From positions 248,001 to 312,000 of the forward strand of contig JAVSML010020433.1 of assembly GCA_038503035.1 (NCBI GenBank): a DNA stretch of 64,000 nt, in the 5' to 3' direction. Made by a program: the position numbers and the translations under genes. Source of the stretch: Crocodylus rhombifer (lineage: Eukaryota; Chordata; Crocodylia; Crocodylidae). Positions within the stretch are counted from its first letter, which is position 1; each line of letters opens with the position of its first letter. This document shows, in pieces, positions 25,901-36,870 of the stretch. The notes below the pieces were generated by a model. The model was not told the origin of the DNA, did not search any database, and saw only the letters and a list, made by a program, of their open reading frames with translations.

Positions 25901-27514
25901 GGATTTATTTTTGTGATGAGGCCCACAGTGCAGTTACATCCAAACACTTCGCTTTCACCCACATTTGACCTTGATTATAAATAAAAAACGTGGCTCTGAA
26001 TTTCAGCAGTTTTGCTACCCAAACGTTCAAATACTAGTCATGTTTTGCTCACACAGAGAACAGTTTCAACATTTCCTGTTAACCACAGCTCAGGAAGTAA
26101 AATTTAAAGTTGTATCACTAAAAATGTCACTTCATTTATGTCTGCAGTTAGAAGAGAAGTGGGAGCCAACTAGAAAACTAATGGTTGGTAGCTTGTTGCC
26201 TTAATCCGGCAGGCCTGCTGCTCCACATGTGGCTAGCCACATCCATTTTCCAGCATCATTTTGCTGAAGCCAGAAATAGAGCCGACAGCAAAACCTGAAT
26301 CCATAGGCGACTCCTTAGGTCTCCTCCAACTCTGTGCTTTCAGGTATAAAGTACCAGAGCTGCTTTCAAATGTGCTTTTGAAGCAGTCCCAAAAATAAAA
26401 TCATGCCCCTGGGCAGAGAGGGGGAAGCAACAGGCTGAGCAGGGCGTGTCCCTGCAGTCTGAGACTTGCAGGCACCTTGTAGCAAGGCTGCGCTGCGCGA
26501 GGACACGGCCACTCCCAGAACCGGCCCAGCACAGCGCTCCCACACAGCAGCCGATCCACATCCTAGACGTGAGACTCCTCCACGGCGGGAAGGACATCAG
26601 CCCGCTCCGTTACTGCTTCCACGGAAGACCCCCAATCCAAGCCTCTCCCATTTGATCTCCTAAACCCCTTGCCTTTTTCAGGGAATTGAAACATCAACAA
26701 TGAGTAGTGAGCAGTCAAGGGTACTCCTGTTTAAGGCCTCAGAAAATCCCTCCCACCCCCCACTTTTTTTAGGCCCACCTTGCTATAAAAGGCATAGAAA
26801 AAAAAAGGTACATCAGACAGTTAAGAGGCCTGGGTGGCAAGAGGAAAACAAAAAAATCCTATCCGATAGACATCCAAGATAGCATGAATTAAGCCATCCT
26901 CAAAAAAAACCCAGAGGGGGGACACACCATGCTCCCCTAGGCCGAGCCGACTGTCCCCACACCCGAGGCTGCGTGCGCATGTGGTGTGCAGCGCAGAGCC
27001 CCCGCGTGCCTCTGCGGCCCTGCCAGGTCCACTAGCCCGGTTTTAAAAAAAGAGGCCGTCAACCAAAAGTTGGCAGCCGCTCTCCGAGTCCAAGCAAAAA
27101 GAAGGAAAACGGGGGGAGGGACGGAACCAACAACAGGAAAAGAAAAAACCCAAAACTCCTGCTACCAAAAAAAAAAAAATCCCCAAACCCTCGAGTCAAG
27201 CAGACTTGACAAAACCTCCCTGCCCCGGCCAAGCCGTACTTTCGCGCCAGGCCGGGCAGCGCTGGAGCCGGCCCGGGGGGAGGCGCGCGGCCCCCGGCCG
27301 CTGTGCGGCCCCCGAGGGGCGGAGGAGGCGCCCCGCGGCCTCGGGGCGAGGGGGTTAGCCCGGAGACATTTTGGAGGCGCCGCAGCGGGAGAAGGGCCCT
27401 GCCGCTGCCGCCCCGGGAGAAGCCCCGGATGGATGGGGGCCCGGGCGCGGGGCTGCCCCGCGCGGAGCGGCGGGCAGGACCTGGGGCAAAGGCTGGGGGA
27501 GCCTCCCCGGGGTC

Positions 27515-27520
27515 ACCCAC
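27515..27520 (-). other. MSN: splice donor of MSN intron 1
   Basis: The minus strand reads ACG|GTGGGT, with the GT directly after codon 4. GTGGGT fits the vertebrate donor consensus apart from G in place of A at +3, and the phase is 0. Its position after MPKT matches the known exon 1 boundary of moesin genes. Confidence 0.65.
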
Positions 27521-27532
27521 CGTCTTGGGCAT
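27521..27532 (-). CDS. MSN: moesin, first coding exon (codons 1-4 only)
   Basis: Moesin is an ERM-family protein. Its N-terminal FERM domain binds membrane proteins and PIP2, and its C-terminal tail binds F-actin, linking the plasma membrane to the cortical cytoskeleton. Seen here: on the minus strand inside the only CpG island, an ATG in a fair Kozak context (CACCATGC) reads Met-Pro-Lys-Thr. It is followed directly by GTGGGT, a good splice donor in phase 0. Known of the family: vertebrate moesin begins MPKT and its first intron falls after this fourth codon, while ezrin and radixin begin MPKP. The 5' leader is GC-rich with CGG repeats, as is usual for a housekeeping promoter. The frame stays open past the donor to 27059, but that stretch is low-complexity and is read as intron. 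Only 12 coding bases support the gene name, so another gene starting MPKT cannot be fully excluded. Exon 2 was not found in the window. Confidence 0.72.
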
Positions 27533-27660
27533 GGTGCCGGCGGGCTGGGCTGGGCTGGGCGCGGCGGGTCGCGGCGGCGGCGGCGGCTGCAGCTGCTGGC
27601 TCCGCGCTTCCTGCTAACGGGACTAGCCGGGGCGTCTCTCCCCGGCAAACCCCACCCCAA
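27533..27660 (-). other. MSN: MSN 5' untranslated part of exon 1 (extent inferred)
   Basis: This is GC-rich sequence directly upstream of the MPKT start codon. On the plus strand it contains a run of GGC triplets (about 27568-27588) and a GGGCT repeat. No in-frame coding is claimed. The outer limit is set about 30 bp downstream of the AATAAA-like TATA variant at 27691-27697, so the transcription start is an inference and could lie anywhere between about 27600 and 27800. Confidence 0.45.
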
Positions 27661-27690
27661 GAGGCAGCCCCGCCGCCCGCCCCCGCCGCC

Positions 27691-27697
27691 TTTATTC
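27691..27697 (-). promoter_or_regulatory. TATA-like element upstream of MSN exon 1
   Basis: The plus strand reads TTTATTC, so the minus strand reads GAATAAA, the only AT-rich stretch in the core of the CpG island. It lies about 160 bp upstream of the start codon. As a weak TATA variant it would place transcription start near 27660. CpG-island promoters often lack TATA boxes, so its use is uncertain. Confidence 0.3.
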
Positions 27698-27789
27698 GCG
27701 GCTGCAGCTGCCGAGCCCCCGCCCCGCGCCCGGCCCAGCCCCGCAGACGGCCGGCCGGCCGGGCTGACTGACGGGCGGCGCCGCCTCGC

Positions 27790-27795
27790 CACGTG
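27790..27795. promoter_or_regulatory. CACGTG E-box
   Basis: A perfect palindromic CACGTG lies in the CpG island about 260 bp upstream of the MSN start codon. The sequence is a known site for USF and MYC/MAX-type bHLH factors. Occupancy is not known. Confidence 0.4.
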
Positions 27796-27990
27796 GGGCT
27801 GAGCCCGCGCCGCTGCGGCCCGGGGGCTCGCGCCGCTTCTCCCCCTGGCCCGAGCCTTGCCCCGTCCCCAGTCCTCCCCGCGCCCCCACTCCTCCCTCAG
27901 CCCCGCTCCCAGCTGCCCGCCTGGCACCGGCCCCCGCTCCCACATCGCTCGGGGGGTGCCCAGGACACCCCGGCTGTGCCCGCTGCCCCC

Positions 27991-30120
27991 CCCGGGCTTC
28001 CCTGGGACGGGGCAGGGTCCTGAGTTTGGAAAACTCGCCCTAAAGCAGCGCCCTGCGCAGTTCTCTGGGCCCCCAACAGCCTTGCTGCCAGTGTCAGGGC
28101 CGCTGAGAGCCCATAGGCGACTGGTAGGGGGGGCACATGCCCCCCGGGGCCATCCCCCCTGCCACCATCTGCGGGAGCTCGCCAGCTCCGTCCCCACTGC
28201 CAGCAGCGCCTGTGGGTGCCCCCCCACACACACACTTAGGAGGCATCAGTCGCCCATGGAATAGCCCACTGTTCCCAGTCCAAGATGTACGCCCCTGAAT
28301 GTCTGCTTGTGCTGGAACAGAGGCAGGCTGGTATGTCCTCAGAAAAATCACCAGTGGCTCTGCGTAGCTAGGAGCCTGCTTGGAAATGATTGGGAGGAGT
28401 GTGTGGAGACCTGGAGTGTGTTGTGAGCAGTGCGCTAACTAAAACGATGGCTTGAACGGCGGATTTCTGTCGGGCCGAAAAAAGCCTCTGGCAGCCGCAG
28501 ACTCGAGTGCACTCCAGGAAACACAGGGCTGATCAGGAATTGAGGTCGCTGGCAAAGTAAAAGTACCTCGCAGCTCTGTGTCCCCCAAAGTCAATTCTGC
28601 CTCCAGGGCTGTCCTCTTCAGACGAGTTCCTTTTTAAGTGGAACTCCAGGGGAAACGTGGCATCGCTAACATCTTCATGCCACAACGCAATGCCCAACCG
28701 AACAAAATGCAGGATTGCTAAGTCACGCCCCAGAATACCTCCCAAGCCTGGATAAGGACAAAAGCTTAGAATCTAGGAAGGATGCAACATGTTTTCACTC
28801 TCATTTTGGCCCTTGTTCTTTAAGCCACTAAATTGTTGTCTGATGCCAAGAGTCTTCCAATTTTTTTTTAAAAGGACAAAAACTTGTTTTGGATTTGATT
28901 TTTACTTTTATTTAATATTCATGACAGTACAAAGACAATGCCATTTTTTTCTATGTAAGTTGTGATAACTAAATAAATGGAACTACAACATTTGAGAAGA
29001 ATACAATCACATATAGGGAGCGAGGGGGCCATGGAGGTGTGCAGAGGGGCTTGGGAGTGCTTAAACACAAGCTCATTTGCAAGATGGAAGCTATAGGCAA
29101 TTAACATGTTTATTACAGTCTTAAAAGCCTCAGACACAGGGCCCAGTTCTGTAATGGCCGAAGCCAACAAACTGGCAAACGAACATTATGGACTTTTGCA
29201 AAATTATTTCATTGGCCGCTACTTGGATGAGATCAGTGTATCTAATTTTCAAACATTCAGATACGTTGGTCACAGATACAGCAAGGGATTGAGGACTGGC
29301 ATTTCCCTAGGCACCCAACTCTCATTTGGGATTCAACTGCTATAGGCCTTTTTGAAAATACCAAACTAGATACATAAAACTGGTACAAAACTGGTAATTC
29401 TAGCCATATTTCCCACAGAAAAAGCACTATTCTTTAGAAGGTTAACAACTAGTGTCCACTTAAGTGGTGAAAAGTTCTACAGAATGCAAATAAATTAAAA
29501 TATAGTTTGATTTTTAGGAGAGGCTAAAACCTATCTTGTCTTAGACCTTCCTTCTTGTCAAGTCTGCTATTTTGCTTTTTTTTGTGAAGTTATTTTATAT
29601 CGTAGTACTGTCATGTTCCTTCTGCTACATACCTGTCTCTTCCTGGTGCCAGAATAAATTAAATTTGTGTTAACAGGAGGTCACATAAATCCAGCTATGA
29701 AATGGGAAATAGCCAAGCTCAAGTCTACTAGGCAACTCGGCACAGTTTGGTGTTGACTAATCAATTGTGTTTAATTTGATTGTAAGATTTTTCCAGGATT
29801 AACAGTAAACTAGAGCATATGGGAAAGGCTTCTCATTAATAACCTACTCCCTAGAGTTTCTTTCTGAGGGTCCCAAAAGGCATTGTAAATATTTATAATT
29901 AAATCTTCACAGCCAGGGGACGGGAACTTCACTTTTTCCATGAGGAAAAATAGGCTTTAAAATCATGGGTGATATAATACAAATAAACTTTCATTAAATG
30001 GCTTACAAAGTGAGTCAATGTGTTTGTAACACATTGTTTCCTCAGTGTGGAGGATGATGTGGTAAAGAGAAAATCAAGAATAGTTCTCTATTTACTATCG
30101 AGTAAATAATACAAACTAAG
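27991..30120. other. upstream flank of MSN, no gene recognised
   Basis: GC content falls away from the CpG island. A CA run at 28226-28235 and AT-rich stretches are present, together with a minus-strand AATAAA (28907-28912) that could mark a transcript end. Without an upstream exon it is not called. ORFs here are short and resemble no family I know. Confidence 0.5.
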
Positions 30121-30240
30121 ATTCAAGCCCAGATCCTACTCTGCTTTGTTCCACTGTAAATCAAGGATAACACCACTGTGATTGATAAAGCCACACCAGT
30201 GGTGAAGTGGCAGGATAAAAGAGTCAGGCCCATAATCTTT
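30121..30240 (+). repeat. old sauropsid interspersed repeat
   Basis: The pattern CAGATCCTACTCTGC...CCACTGTAAATCAAGGATAAC...ACACCAGTGGTGAAGTGG...GTCAGGCCCATAAT resembles a repeat common in turtle and crocodile genomes. That repeat carries a GTGTAAATC core inside weak inverted flanks and ends TCAGGCCC. The assignment is from memory. Confidence 0.4.
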
Positions 30241-31064
30241 TTTAAATCCTACTGTACGCATTTAGCCTGAACATGCAGGTCTCTCTGCAGCAAAATTCCC
30301 ATAGGTCTGTCTGTAGAAGAAAAGTCACGCCGGTTTCATTGCATTGATTTAAACAGATACAACTTTTTATTGACAACCTTAAGCTTCCCTAAGGGCATAA
30401 TGAAATTATCCATGTTACACATTATGCCAGCTTTTGTTCTCTGCCTATCTTTGCTGACTTGCAGATCAACAAATCCCTTCTTGAACCAAAGCTCAGACTG
30501 CCCACGACTCTTCATTGGGCAGGGTCCTCTGTCCCCATAAGAACTTCTGAAAAATATGAGACTGGCAATGGTATGGAAATGTTCACTGATTGCTTTGACT
30601 TAGGTAATTAGACAATTGCCCCTTTTGTCAGATTTGGATCCAAGCTGGAAGATACACTAATGTCATATCTTTTGGTTCTCATCCAAGAGAAATAAACACT
30701 AAAATAAGTCATTCTGTGGCAATTTAGTCACCAAAATTCTAAGCTGCATTTTAATAATGTGTAGAGTAATAATTTGTCACTAGTTTTATATCCCTGCAAG
30801 AAAAGAAGAATCGGGCCCCTGGAGTTTGCATCCCATGTTTTCTCAAGTTTCTCTGAACTTTTGAAGCAATGTATATAAGGGATTTAGCCATTAACTTTAA
30901 TAGCAGTCACAGACTAAAGTCCAGCAGGGCACTGCTTTGCAAACTTTTTAGAGTCTCAGTTTGTATGGAACCAGCTTTCTGCTTGCATTGCTGAGCTGCC
31001 TACATCTTAAGTGTGTTTCACATTATAAAGGACCCCGGCAGAGAAGATTTCTGAGATGCAAATG

Positions 31065-31180
31065 TTTGCAATTCTTTATTATTTAATATTGCACTAGACA
31101 CCTCAATGTGCCAAGCACTGGGCAAGACTGCAGGAAGATGCAATCCCTGCCCAAAGAGGTAATATTTTAGAGAGACAAGA
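31065..31180 (+). repeat. old sauropsid repeat, TTATTATTTA...CCAAGCACTGGGCAAG family
   Basis: TATTATTTAATATTGCACTA is followed by CAATGTGCCAAGCACTGGGC, then ATCCCTGCCCAAAGAGGTAA. The same ordered motifs recur at 56885-57070 and 63850-63975. The family is common in turtle, crocodile and bird DNA (remembered). No ORF. Confidence 0.5.
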
Positions 31181-32804
31181 CATGCAAGCAACGTGTCCAA
31201 GGTAACAGTAGCATGTTAGCCACTTCCCAGGCATCTCTCTTCTCTCTCCAGTCCAAATGGGCTCCACATGCTCTTCATACCTGCTGCTGAGACTCCAGCT
31301 CAGTGGTCCAGATGCAGCATTATCCTACCAACCATCTTTCCAGCACAGGGACAAGGCAGAGGAGATAAAAGCTGGGGTCCTTTGTGCTAGGGACTCCAGA
31401 AGTGGCCTGGCAACTGAACCAGGCTCACAGAGCTTGGGTTTACACTCAGGGATGGAGGGGTCATAGCACTGTTATACCCTGGCAGTCCTGCAGTGAGTTT
31501 GTGGAACAAGGATGCTGGAGCACTAGTTTGAGTATCCCTTGAGGCTACCCGAGTAAGCACCAGGTTCCAAACTGGCCCTAGCTGTCCCAAGGCAGATCAG
31601 ATGCTCTAACCAAGTGAGGATCAACTGACATTCGGGTGGCATCTGTATTACCAGTAATTAAAGTGTCTGAAAGATTAGGGACTTCCTGTGGTGGGGACAT
31701 AATCCAAAATCCTTCACTGGTCCCTGCAATCAATTCTACCTCTTGCATTTTGCTCTCCCTCCTACTCCCCCTGAGGATGGGGGAGGTGCTCAGGTGCATG
31801 ACCCCATCTTTGCCTGGCTTCCAGAAGCAGGGGGTCCGCAATGCCCAAGCTGCCCCTACTATCACTGGCTGCTCTGTAGCTCAAAGTGCTCATGCTGCAG
31901 CATCTCAACAGAATCTCAGAAGGTAGGGTGCCATACCAAGACTCCCCACCTCTGCCCCTTTCTTGTCTTTCCTCTTGCTAAGGGGAAGATGAGGGATTTC
32001 AACACCTTGGGTCTGCTGGCTGAGCACTCCCTGCCCAGCCTAGTGGAAGTCATAGGAAGTCAGTGGATTCCACGACAGCAACATGCAAAGCACTGAAGGA
32101 TTATCTGAGCTCTGGAATTACAGGATTTCAAGGGAGAACTGTCAGCTTGTTGAGAACCAAATAAAGTAAATCTCTGGAGGACGCCACGCAGACTGTTTAA
32201 TATTGCCTGCAGCCTCCAAAACCCTGTTATCCTCAGCTTGCTCGGGACCCAAACAATATTAAAGTATTTAGACATAAATTAAACTTGGATGACATTAAGC
32301 ATCCTCCCCAGATGATGCATGATATTTGCCTGCCTTTAAGGCTGATTTGCTGGTTTTGGTTGAAGCCGTTAAAGAGGATCCTCTAGGAAACAAAAAACAA
32401 GTTGGTAAATGATTTCATTCGAAATTGTGGATTGAATAGGAATTACTTCAGTGGAATATTGAAGCAAGTGAGCATCCTGCCAGCATACAGTTCTCTGGAA
32501 CTCCTAATCTCAGGGTAAGTAAACTATTTAATTGTGCAGGGGAGGAGGACACCACCTGCATGAAAAGCCCTTACCCATGAAGATGGGGAAAAATCTAATT
32601 ATTCCACCAAAGAAGCCATAGGCAATCAAAGAAACAAAACAAGCATGCCCCCATCAGGAAGTGCAGTCACAACTGTAAGACACTTAGCTTTGATCCTAGG
32701 GGGGAAAGAAAGGAACAAATTAGAACCCCTGGCAAGTAACTGATACATTACTAGCACTCAGTTTTCCCAGGCTGTTCTTCAGTGATAATTAACCAATCTG
32801 GCTG
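31181..32804. other. intergenic, no gene recognised
   Basis: This stretch has moderate GC content and holds only short ORFs on both strands, without splice-consistent or family-like sequence. A low-repeat, AT-rich stretch at 32160-32520 is discussed as a possible conserved non-coding element. Confidence 0.5.
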
Positions 32805-33290
32805 TAAACTGAGCACATCTACGTGTGAATGTTCATGTGATGCAATAAACTCCGGCACAAATTTATTGGTCCTGGGCACAACATTTACATGTACACCTGG
32901 GACCACAGCATGTTGAGCTGAGGCATTGCAGCCCTGGCTGGTAGGCGCTTTTGTGGGGCAGCCTGCCAGCCTGGGGTTGTTCCACCCTGGCTTAACCTGC
33001 TGCAGAAGGCACAAAGGTGCTCCACTGCTGGGCTAGCCGGCAGGCAGCCTCTGCATTGAAGCACCCTTGTACCCCAGTCAGCCACATCAGCATTTACATG
33101 TGTGTTGTAGTGGAGTAAATAACTCTGCATAGAAGTACAAGTACATAGAATAGTACTTGTATCTGGCAGTACTAACCTGCAGTAGAGTTAATTAGTTTAC
33201 TCCAGCCTAATAGCTCTTCATGCATAGACCAATGATGCTTCACTGCGGAGCTAATTAGGCAACCTCAGTAAGCAGCTCATGTAGATACCC
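32805..33290. mobile_element. candidate crocodilian MITE with foldback 3' part
   Basis: The left end, ACATCTACGTGTGAATG, and the right end, GCTCATGTAGATACCCC, are inversely related (ATCTACRTG core). The interior has no ORF. Near the right end, GGAGTAAATAACTC (about 33112-33125) pairs with a GAGTTAATTAGTTTACTCC block (about 33186-33204), and between them TACAAGTAC and GTACTTGTA form a perfect hairpin. The structure fits a short DNA transposon. The superfamily is not identified and no clear target duplication was found. Confidence 0.45.
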
Positions 33291-35362
33291 CACTGTGTTT
33301 TTCATCATATGAGCAGTAAGTCTGCTTCTTAGTTCCACTTATACCATAAGGTTTCCAAACACAGGGTGGAGACCATGACTAGTACTGATCATATTTTGAT
33401 TTTATGCAAGCATCTTTCACCCTCAAGAACCCCCCACTGCTTTACAAACACGTTCCTGTCTAACACAGACCTTGCTACAGCTCTTCATAACCTCAAAAAG
33501 CTAACAGACACATTAGGGGTCAAAGGTCATGGGGCCAAAGATTACTACAATGATCAGAATAAAAGACCATATGGCAGAATTAGTGTATAAAAGTTAAGAG
33601 CCCTGGAAGCGGGCAACCCCAACTGATCTGCAAATTGATCCTACAGTTCTGCCCTGCTAACAGGACTCGGTGTAACCAGGGGAGCGGGCCGCAGCATGTA
33701 CTATTTGGACTCTTGGATTTTGACTGAGATGCTTCTTGAGTAGCCCCAACAGTGCCAGTTCTGCTGGTGGTTTGGGCTTATGTCCAACGGGAACTGAATG
33801 GACATGTGCACTCACTTATTTCACACAGGCCAGTAAACACTTCCAGAAGTCATAATCAACCCAGAGCAGATTGGAACTAGTAAACTCAATGTTCCATAAC
33901 CCACAACCGGCCCTGTAAATAACAAGGAAAAATTTCAAGATCTACTCATTCTAGCAGTGCCTCATTTTTAACGAACAGTCATCAAAGGAATACAAAAGGA
34001 GGAGCCCTGCTAAATGAAATGGAGAATCTAAACCATAATGCTTTTCTGTCACTCAGTTCCTCTCCCAACATAAATTTCTTAAAGTCACACTCCTTAGATT
34101 GAGAAGCAAAAAATCTGACCAGTGCTTTATCTCACAGGGCCAAAACCTACTGCTGTAGAGAAATAAAAACCCTGATTCTGATAGAAAAAGCAGGGATATG
34201 ACTTGGGCTTCCCATGCAAGAGCTCCAGAGCTGCAGCACATAACCATGGTGGTTTCTTCGTGTATTCTCTGCACTCAGTACAGAGCAGTTTTGAATGCAG
34301 AACAACATTGGGCTGGTGGATGTATGCTTCCCTATGCACATTCCTAGCCCTTTTGACCCACACAGGGGAGTCATGAGGCTGCAGGAATGGCTACATGAGC
34401 ATTCCCATGGCTCAGAGGGGAGCAACTGCTTTAAGACCTCCAAGCTTGGTTCAACCAGGGGGGTTGATCACTGGGTTTTAGAAAGTTTCCCCATGCTGAC
34501 AAGCAACAGATAGGAATTTGCCAGGAAAGTGTAATTACAGGTTTATCTGAGATACAGGAACCTGATGGGGAAACAAGACACTTTAAATGGGATGAGCAAT
34601 GGTACACAGGCTCAATCTGGCAGGTGGAGGGGTAGAGAACAGGGAGCCAGGGACTGCCAGCTAGGGATGATTAATTTGAGACTATCCAAAGAAATATTAA
34701 ACTAATTAAATATCAAAATTTTTTTTTCACATCAGGGTGGTTCAGCAGCTTAAAATGAAACTGCTTTCAAATGGGCATAAAGGCTTTAGCATCAGTACAG
34801 AGATACCACAGCAGCAGCCACTAGCTACGGACAGAGATCTGTGGGTGGGAGGGGGGAGGATGAGTGAGATGAAGCAGGTGAGGAGTATTAGGACAGGCTT
34901 GGTGACTGACTTCATCCCCCATCAGGGCTCCAGCACAAGTTAAATGCTGTGGTCATGGATTTTCTTTGTGTTTAATTTAAGAGGGTGCAAAAGCAGGTGC
35001 TCTACAAGCAGGTAGGAATAGGGAAGTTGGCCTAGTTATCCTTTGTAATGTAAACCCATTAGGGTCCACAGAATTATTCCCTGGTGAATGGATCTGAAGA
35101 ATATGAGGAAAGAAACCTGTTGGCTCTGACTAAGGCCTCAGGTTTATAAAGGGGTGTTTGGCTCTTTAAAATAAAATAGGAAGGGTCAAGAGCAGGTCTG
35201 CTTATACTGACTGAGACCCACTGCTGAGCCTCTTTTGGTCCACAGCATTTCTGCAGTCCATTCCCATCTTACTCTGCATCACCTGAATTTGGAAACAAAG
35301 AGGGATCTTGGTTCTTCTGTCCTGTTCCCCTCTCTCAAAACACCAACGTGCACCCTGTCCCT
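33291..35362. other. intergenic, no gene recognised
   Basis: Ordinary AT-rich sequence with chance ORFs only, including a short poly(T) at 34721-34728. I see no exon, RNA gene or clear transposon end. Confidence 0.5.
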
Positions 35363-35375
35363 CCCCCCCCCCCCC
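35363..35375 (+). repeat. poly(C) tract, 13 bp, at gap edge
   Basis: Thirteen C, then one A, then the run of N. The true tract may be longer inside the gap. Confidence 0.9.
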
Positions 35376-35376
35376 A

Positions 35377-35776
35377 NNNNNNNNNNNNNNNNNNNNNNNN
35401 NNNNNNNNNNNNNNNNNNNNNNNNNNNNNNNNNNNNNNNNNNNNNNNNNNNNNNNNNNNNNNNNNNNNNNNNNNNNNNNNNNNNNNNNNNNNNNNNNNNN
35501 NNNNNNNNNNNNNNNNNNNNNNNNNNNNNNNNNNNNNNNNNNNNNNNNNNNNNNNNNNNNNNNNNNNNNNNNNNNNNNNNNNNNNNNNNNNNNNNNNNNN
35601 NNNNNNNNNNNNNNNNNNNNNNNNNNNNNNNNNNNNNNNNNNNNNNNNNNNNNNNNNNNNNNNNNNNNNNNNNNNNNNNNNNNNNNNNNNNNNNNNNNNN
35701 NNNNNNNNNNNNNNNNNNNNNNNNNNNNNNNNNNNNNNNNNNNNNNNNNNNNNNNNNNNNNNNNNNNNNNNNNNNN
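35377..35776. other. assembly gap (400 N)
   Basis: Exactly 400 undetermined bases. The round number suggests an estimated size rather than a measured one. The left edge abuts a poly(C) run, a likely cause of sequencing failure. Confidence 0.99.
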
Positions 35777-36811
35777 CGGCAAACATCCAACAAATTGCTC
35801 TACTCCTTCCTAAACATGCCAGAATCCTGCTAGTTTAAACATAATCACAGGTTGGCAATAGGGGCTGATTAATCACATACTTGTAACCCAAATCATCAAA
35901 AAAGGGAATGTCATATCTAACTGCTAGGTGCCCCGAAATGCGCACACATGCCTCAATCCTTATTCCACAGGGTCAGTCCTGCACTTGATCATGCAAAACC
36001 CACGCTGGCAGCCCCTTCAGGCTTTATGTAGAGAGTGCAATCCTTCAATCTTTACACTTATCTCTTGCACAGGGGCAGCCAGAGCAGGCCTTTGCTGAGT
36101 GGTATCTATTTCTTCTCTACATTTGCCTCTTGCCTGAGGCTTGGAAAGGCACTGCATTCATTTTCCTTGAAGTTCCTTCCATTTCTTTTTAGTATTCAAT
36201 GGGGGGAAAAATACTTATTAACTTGGCATCAGTCATGAGTGAAACAATGGCTTGCCATGTATGTGGTTACCGGGGCTGCAAAGTTGTCTGGTAAAGGAAC
36301 TTGGAAAAAACAGAATATTACCCAGTTCTGTTTGCCTTTTATGAAACTTGTTTTCCTTTTTTGGCCTTGTGGGGTGATGTAGGGAGTCCAAATAAGGTGA
36401 GAGTCCACCATCAAGGAATTCGGTCTAGGAGATGACTAAGTCTTAGCATTTCTGCCCCATAGCTTGGGTCTGAAGGACTTAAAACAAGACATCTTCCCCA
36501 TGGCAGAAAGGCTGTATTTAGACCTGGTGCACTGAGTACAGCTCTAGAGATTTACTGTAATTTTGATCAACTTTGACTCTGGCCCCCAAGTCTTTCCTAA
36601 AAATGACTCAGAATTGATTTTAAACTGTGGAAACTGCTTAGTGAATCCTGATTAGGTGACAAACCAGTTCTCCCTGGATGGCTACAAAATGGACACTGCC
36701 TCAGCACTGACCTTTCCTCCATGAATAAATTACTAGAAGGGTAGAAAACAGCTATGTAACCCTTTCCCCCTGTTTTTTATCAGTTAGGCTTGCATATTAG
36801 GGGCTTGTTCC
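35777..36811. other. intergenic, no gene recognised
   Basis: AT-rich sequence with short ORFs only. Nothing resembling an exon, RNA gene or transposon end was found. Confidence 0.5.
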
Positions 36812-36870
36812 AAAGGCCATTGAAGTCAATTGACAGATTCTCAGTGACTCTGTATCAGAACTCAGAGGGC
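36812..36870 (+). repeat. old amniote repeat with GAAGTCAAT core
   Basis: CCAAAGGCCATTGAAGTCAA followed by TTGACAGATTCTCAGTGACT is a degenerate copy of a palindromic repeat widespread in sauropsids, with a core close to CCATTGAAGTCAATGG. Related copies lie at 38268-38330 and 55195-55275. Confidence 0.45.

Larger units (their letters stand above)
1..27514 (-). other. MSN: MSN intron 1, 3' part outside the window
   Basis: Everything downstream of the exon 1 donor on the minus strand is read as intron 1. No stretch encoding the expected start of the FERM domain (exon 2) was found on the minus strand, so the intron is at least 27.5 kb. Mammalian MSN also has a very long first intron. The sequence is ordinary AT-rich vertebrate intron interrupted by the repeats listed separately. 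Stretches 1-1479, 1596-3038, 3060-7779, 7871-8791, 8807-10126, 10768-16263, 20420-22282 and 22926-27000 hold only short chance ORFs, homopolymers and no gene that I can recognise. Confidence 0.6.
27230..27990. promoter_or_regulatory. MSN: CpG island promoter of MSN
   Basis: This is the only long block with very high G+C and frequent CpG in the window; the flanks drop quickly to AT-richer sequence. It contains GC-box-like runs (about 27666-27690 and 27718-27740), a CACGTG E-box at 27790-27795, GGC-triplet runs and a GGCC-rich palindromic stretch near 27752-27762. It covers the MSN first exon on the minus strand. A bidirectional CpG promoter is possible, but no plus-strand exon could be identified. 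Confidence 0.8.

Noticed and set aside
1..27514. MSN exon 2 within the window
   Set aside because: I looked on the minus strand for the expected start of the FERM domain and saw no matching stretch with flanking splice sites.
27059..27520. Extension of the MPKT reading frame to 157 codons
   Set aside because: The sequence after the donor becomes Pro/Gly-rich and then Phe-rich low complexity, unlike a FERM domain. The splice donor explains the break.
26986..27771. 261-codon plus-strand ORF over the CpG island
   Set aside because: Low-complexity composition, no recognisable domain, and antisense to MSN exon 1. It is a GC side effect.
27355..28233. 292-codon minus-strand ORF over the CpG island
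   Set aside because: It is Gly/Pro/Ala/Arg-rich in several overlapping frames on both strands, as expected from high GC content and few stop codons. It runs through the MSN leader in another frame.
28890..28920. 3' end of an upstream minus-strand gene (AATAAA complement)
   Set aside because: A lone polyadenylation word in AT-rich DNA, with no exon found upstream on that strand.
35202..35838. ORFs of 150-194 codons spanning the gap
   Set aside because: Most of each is undetermined bases, so the apparent length has no meaning.
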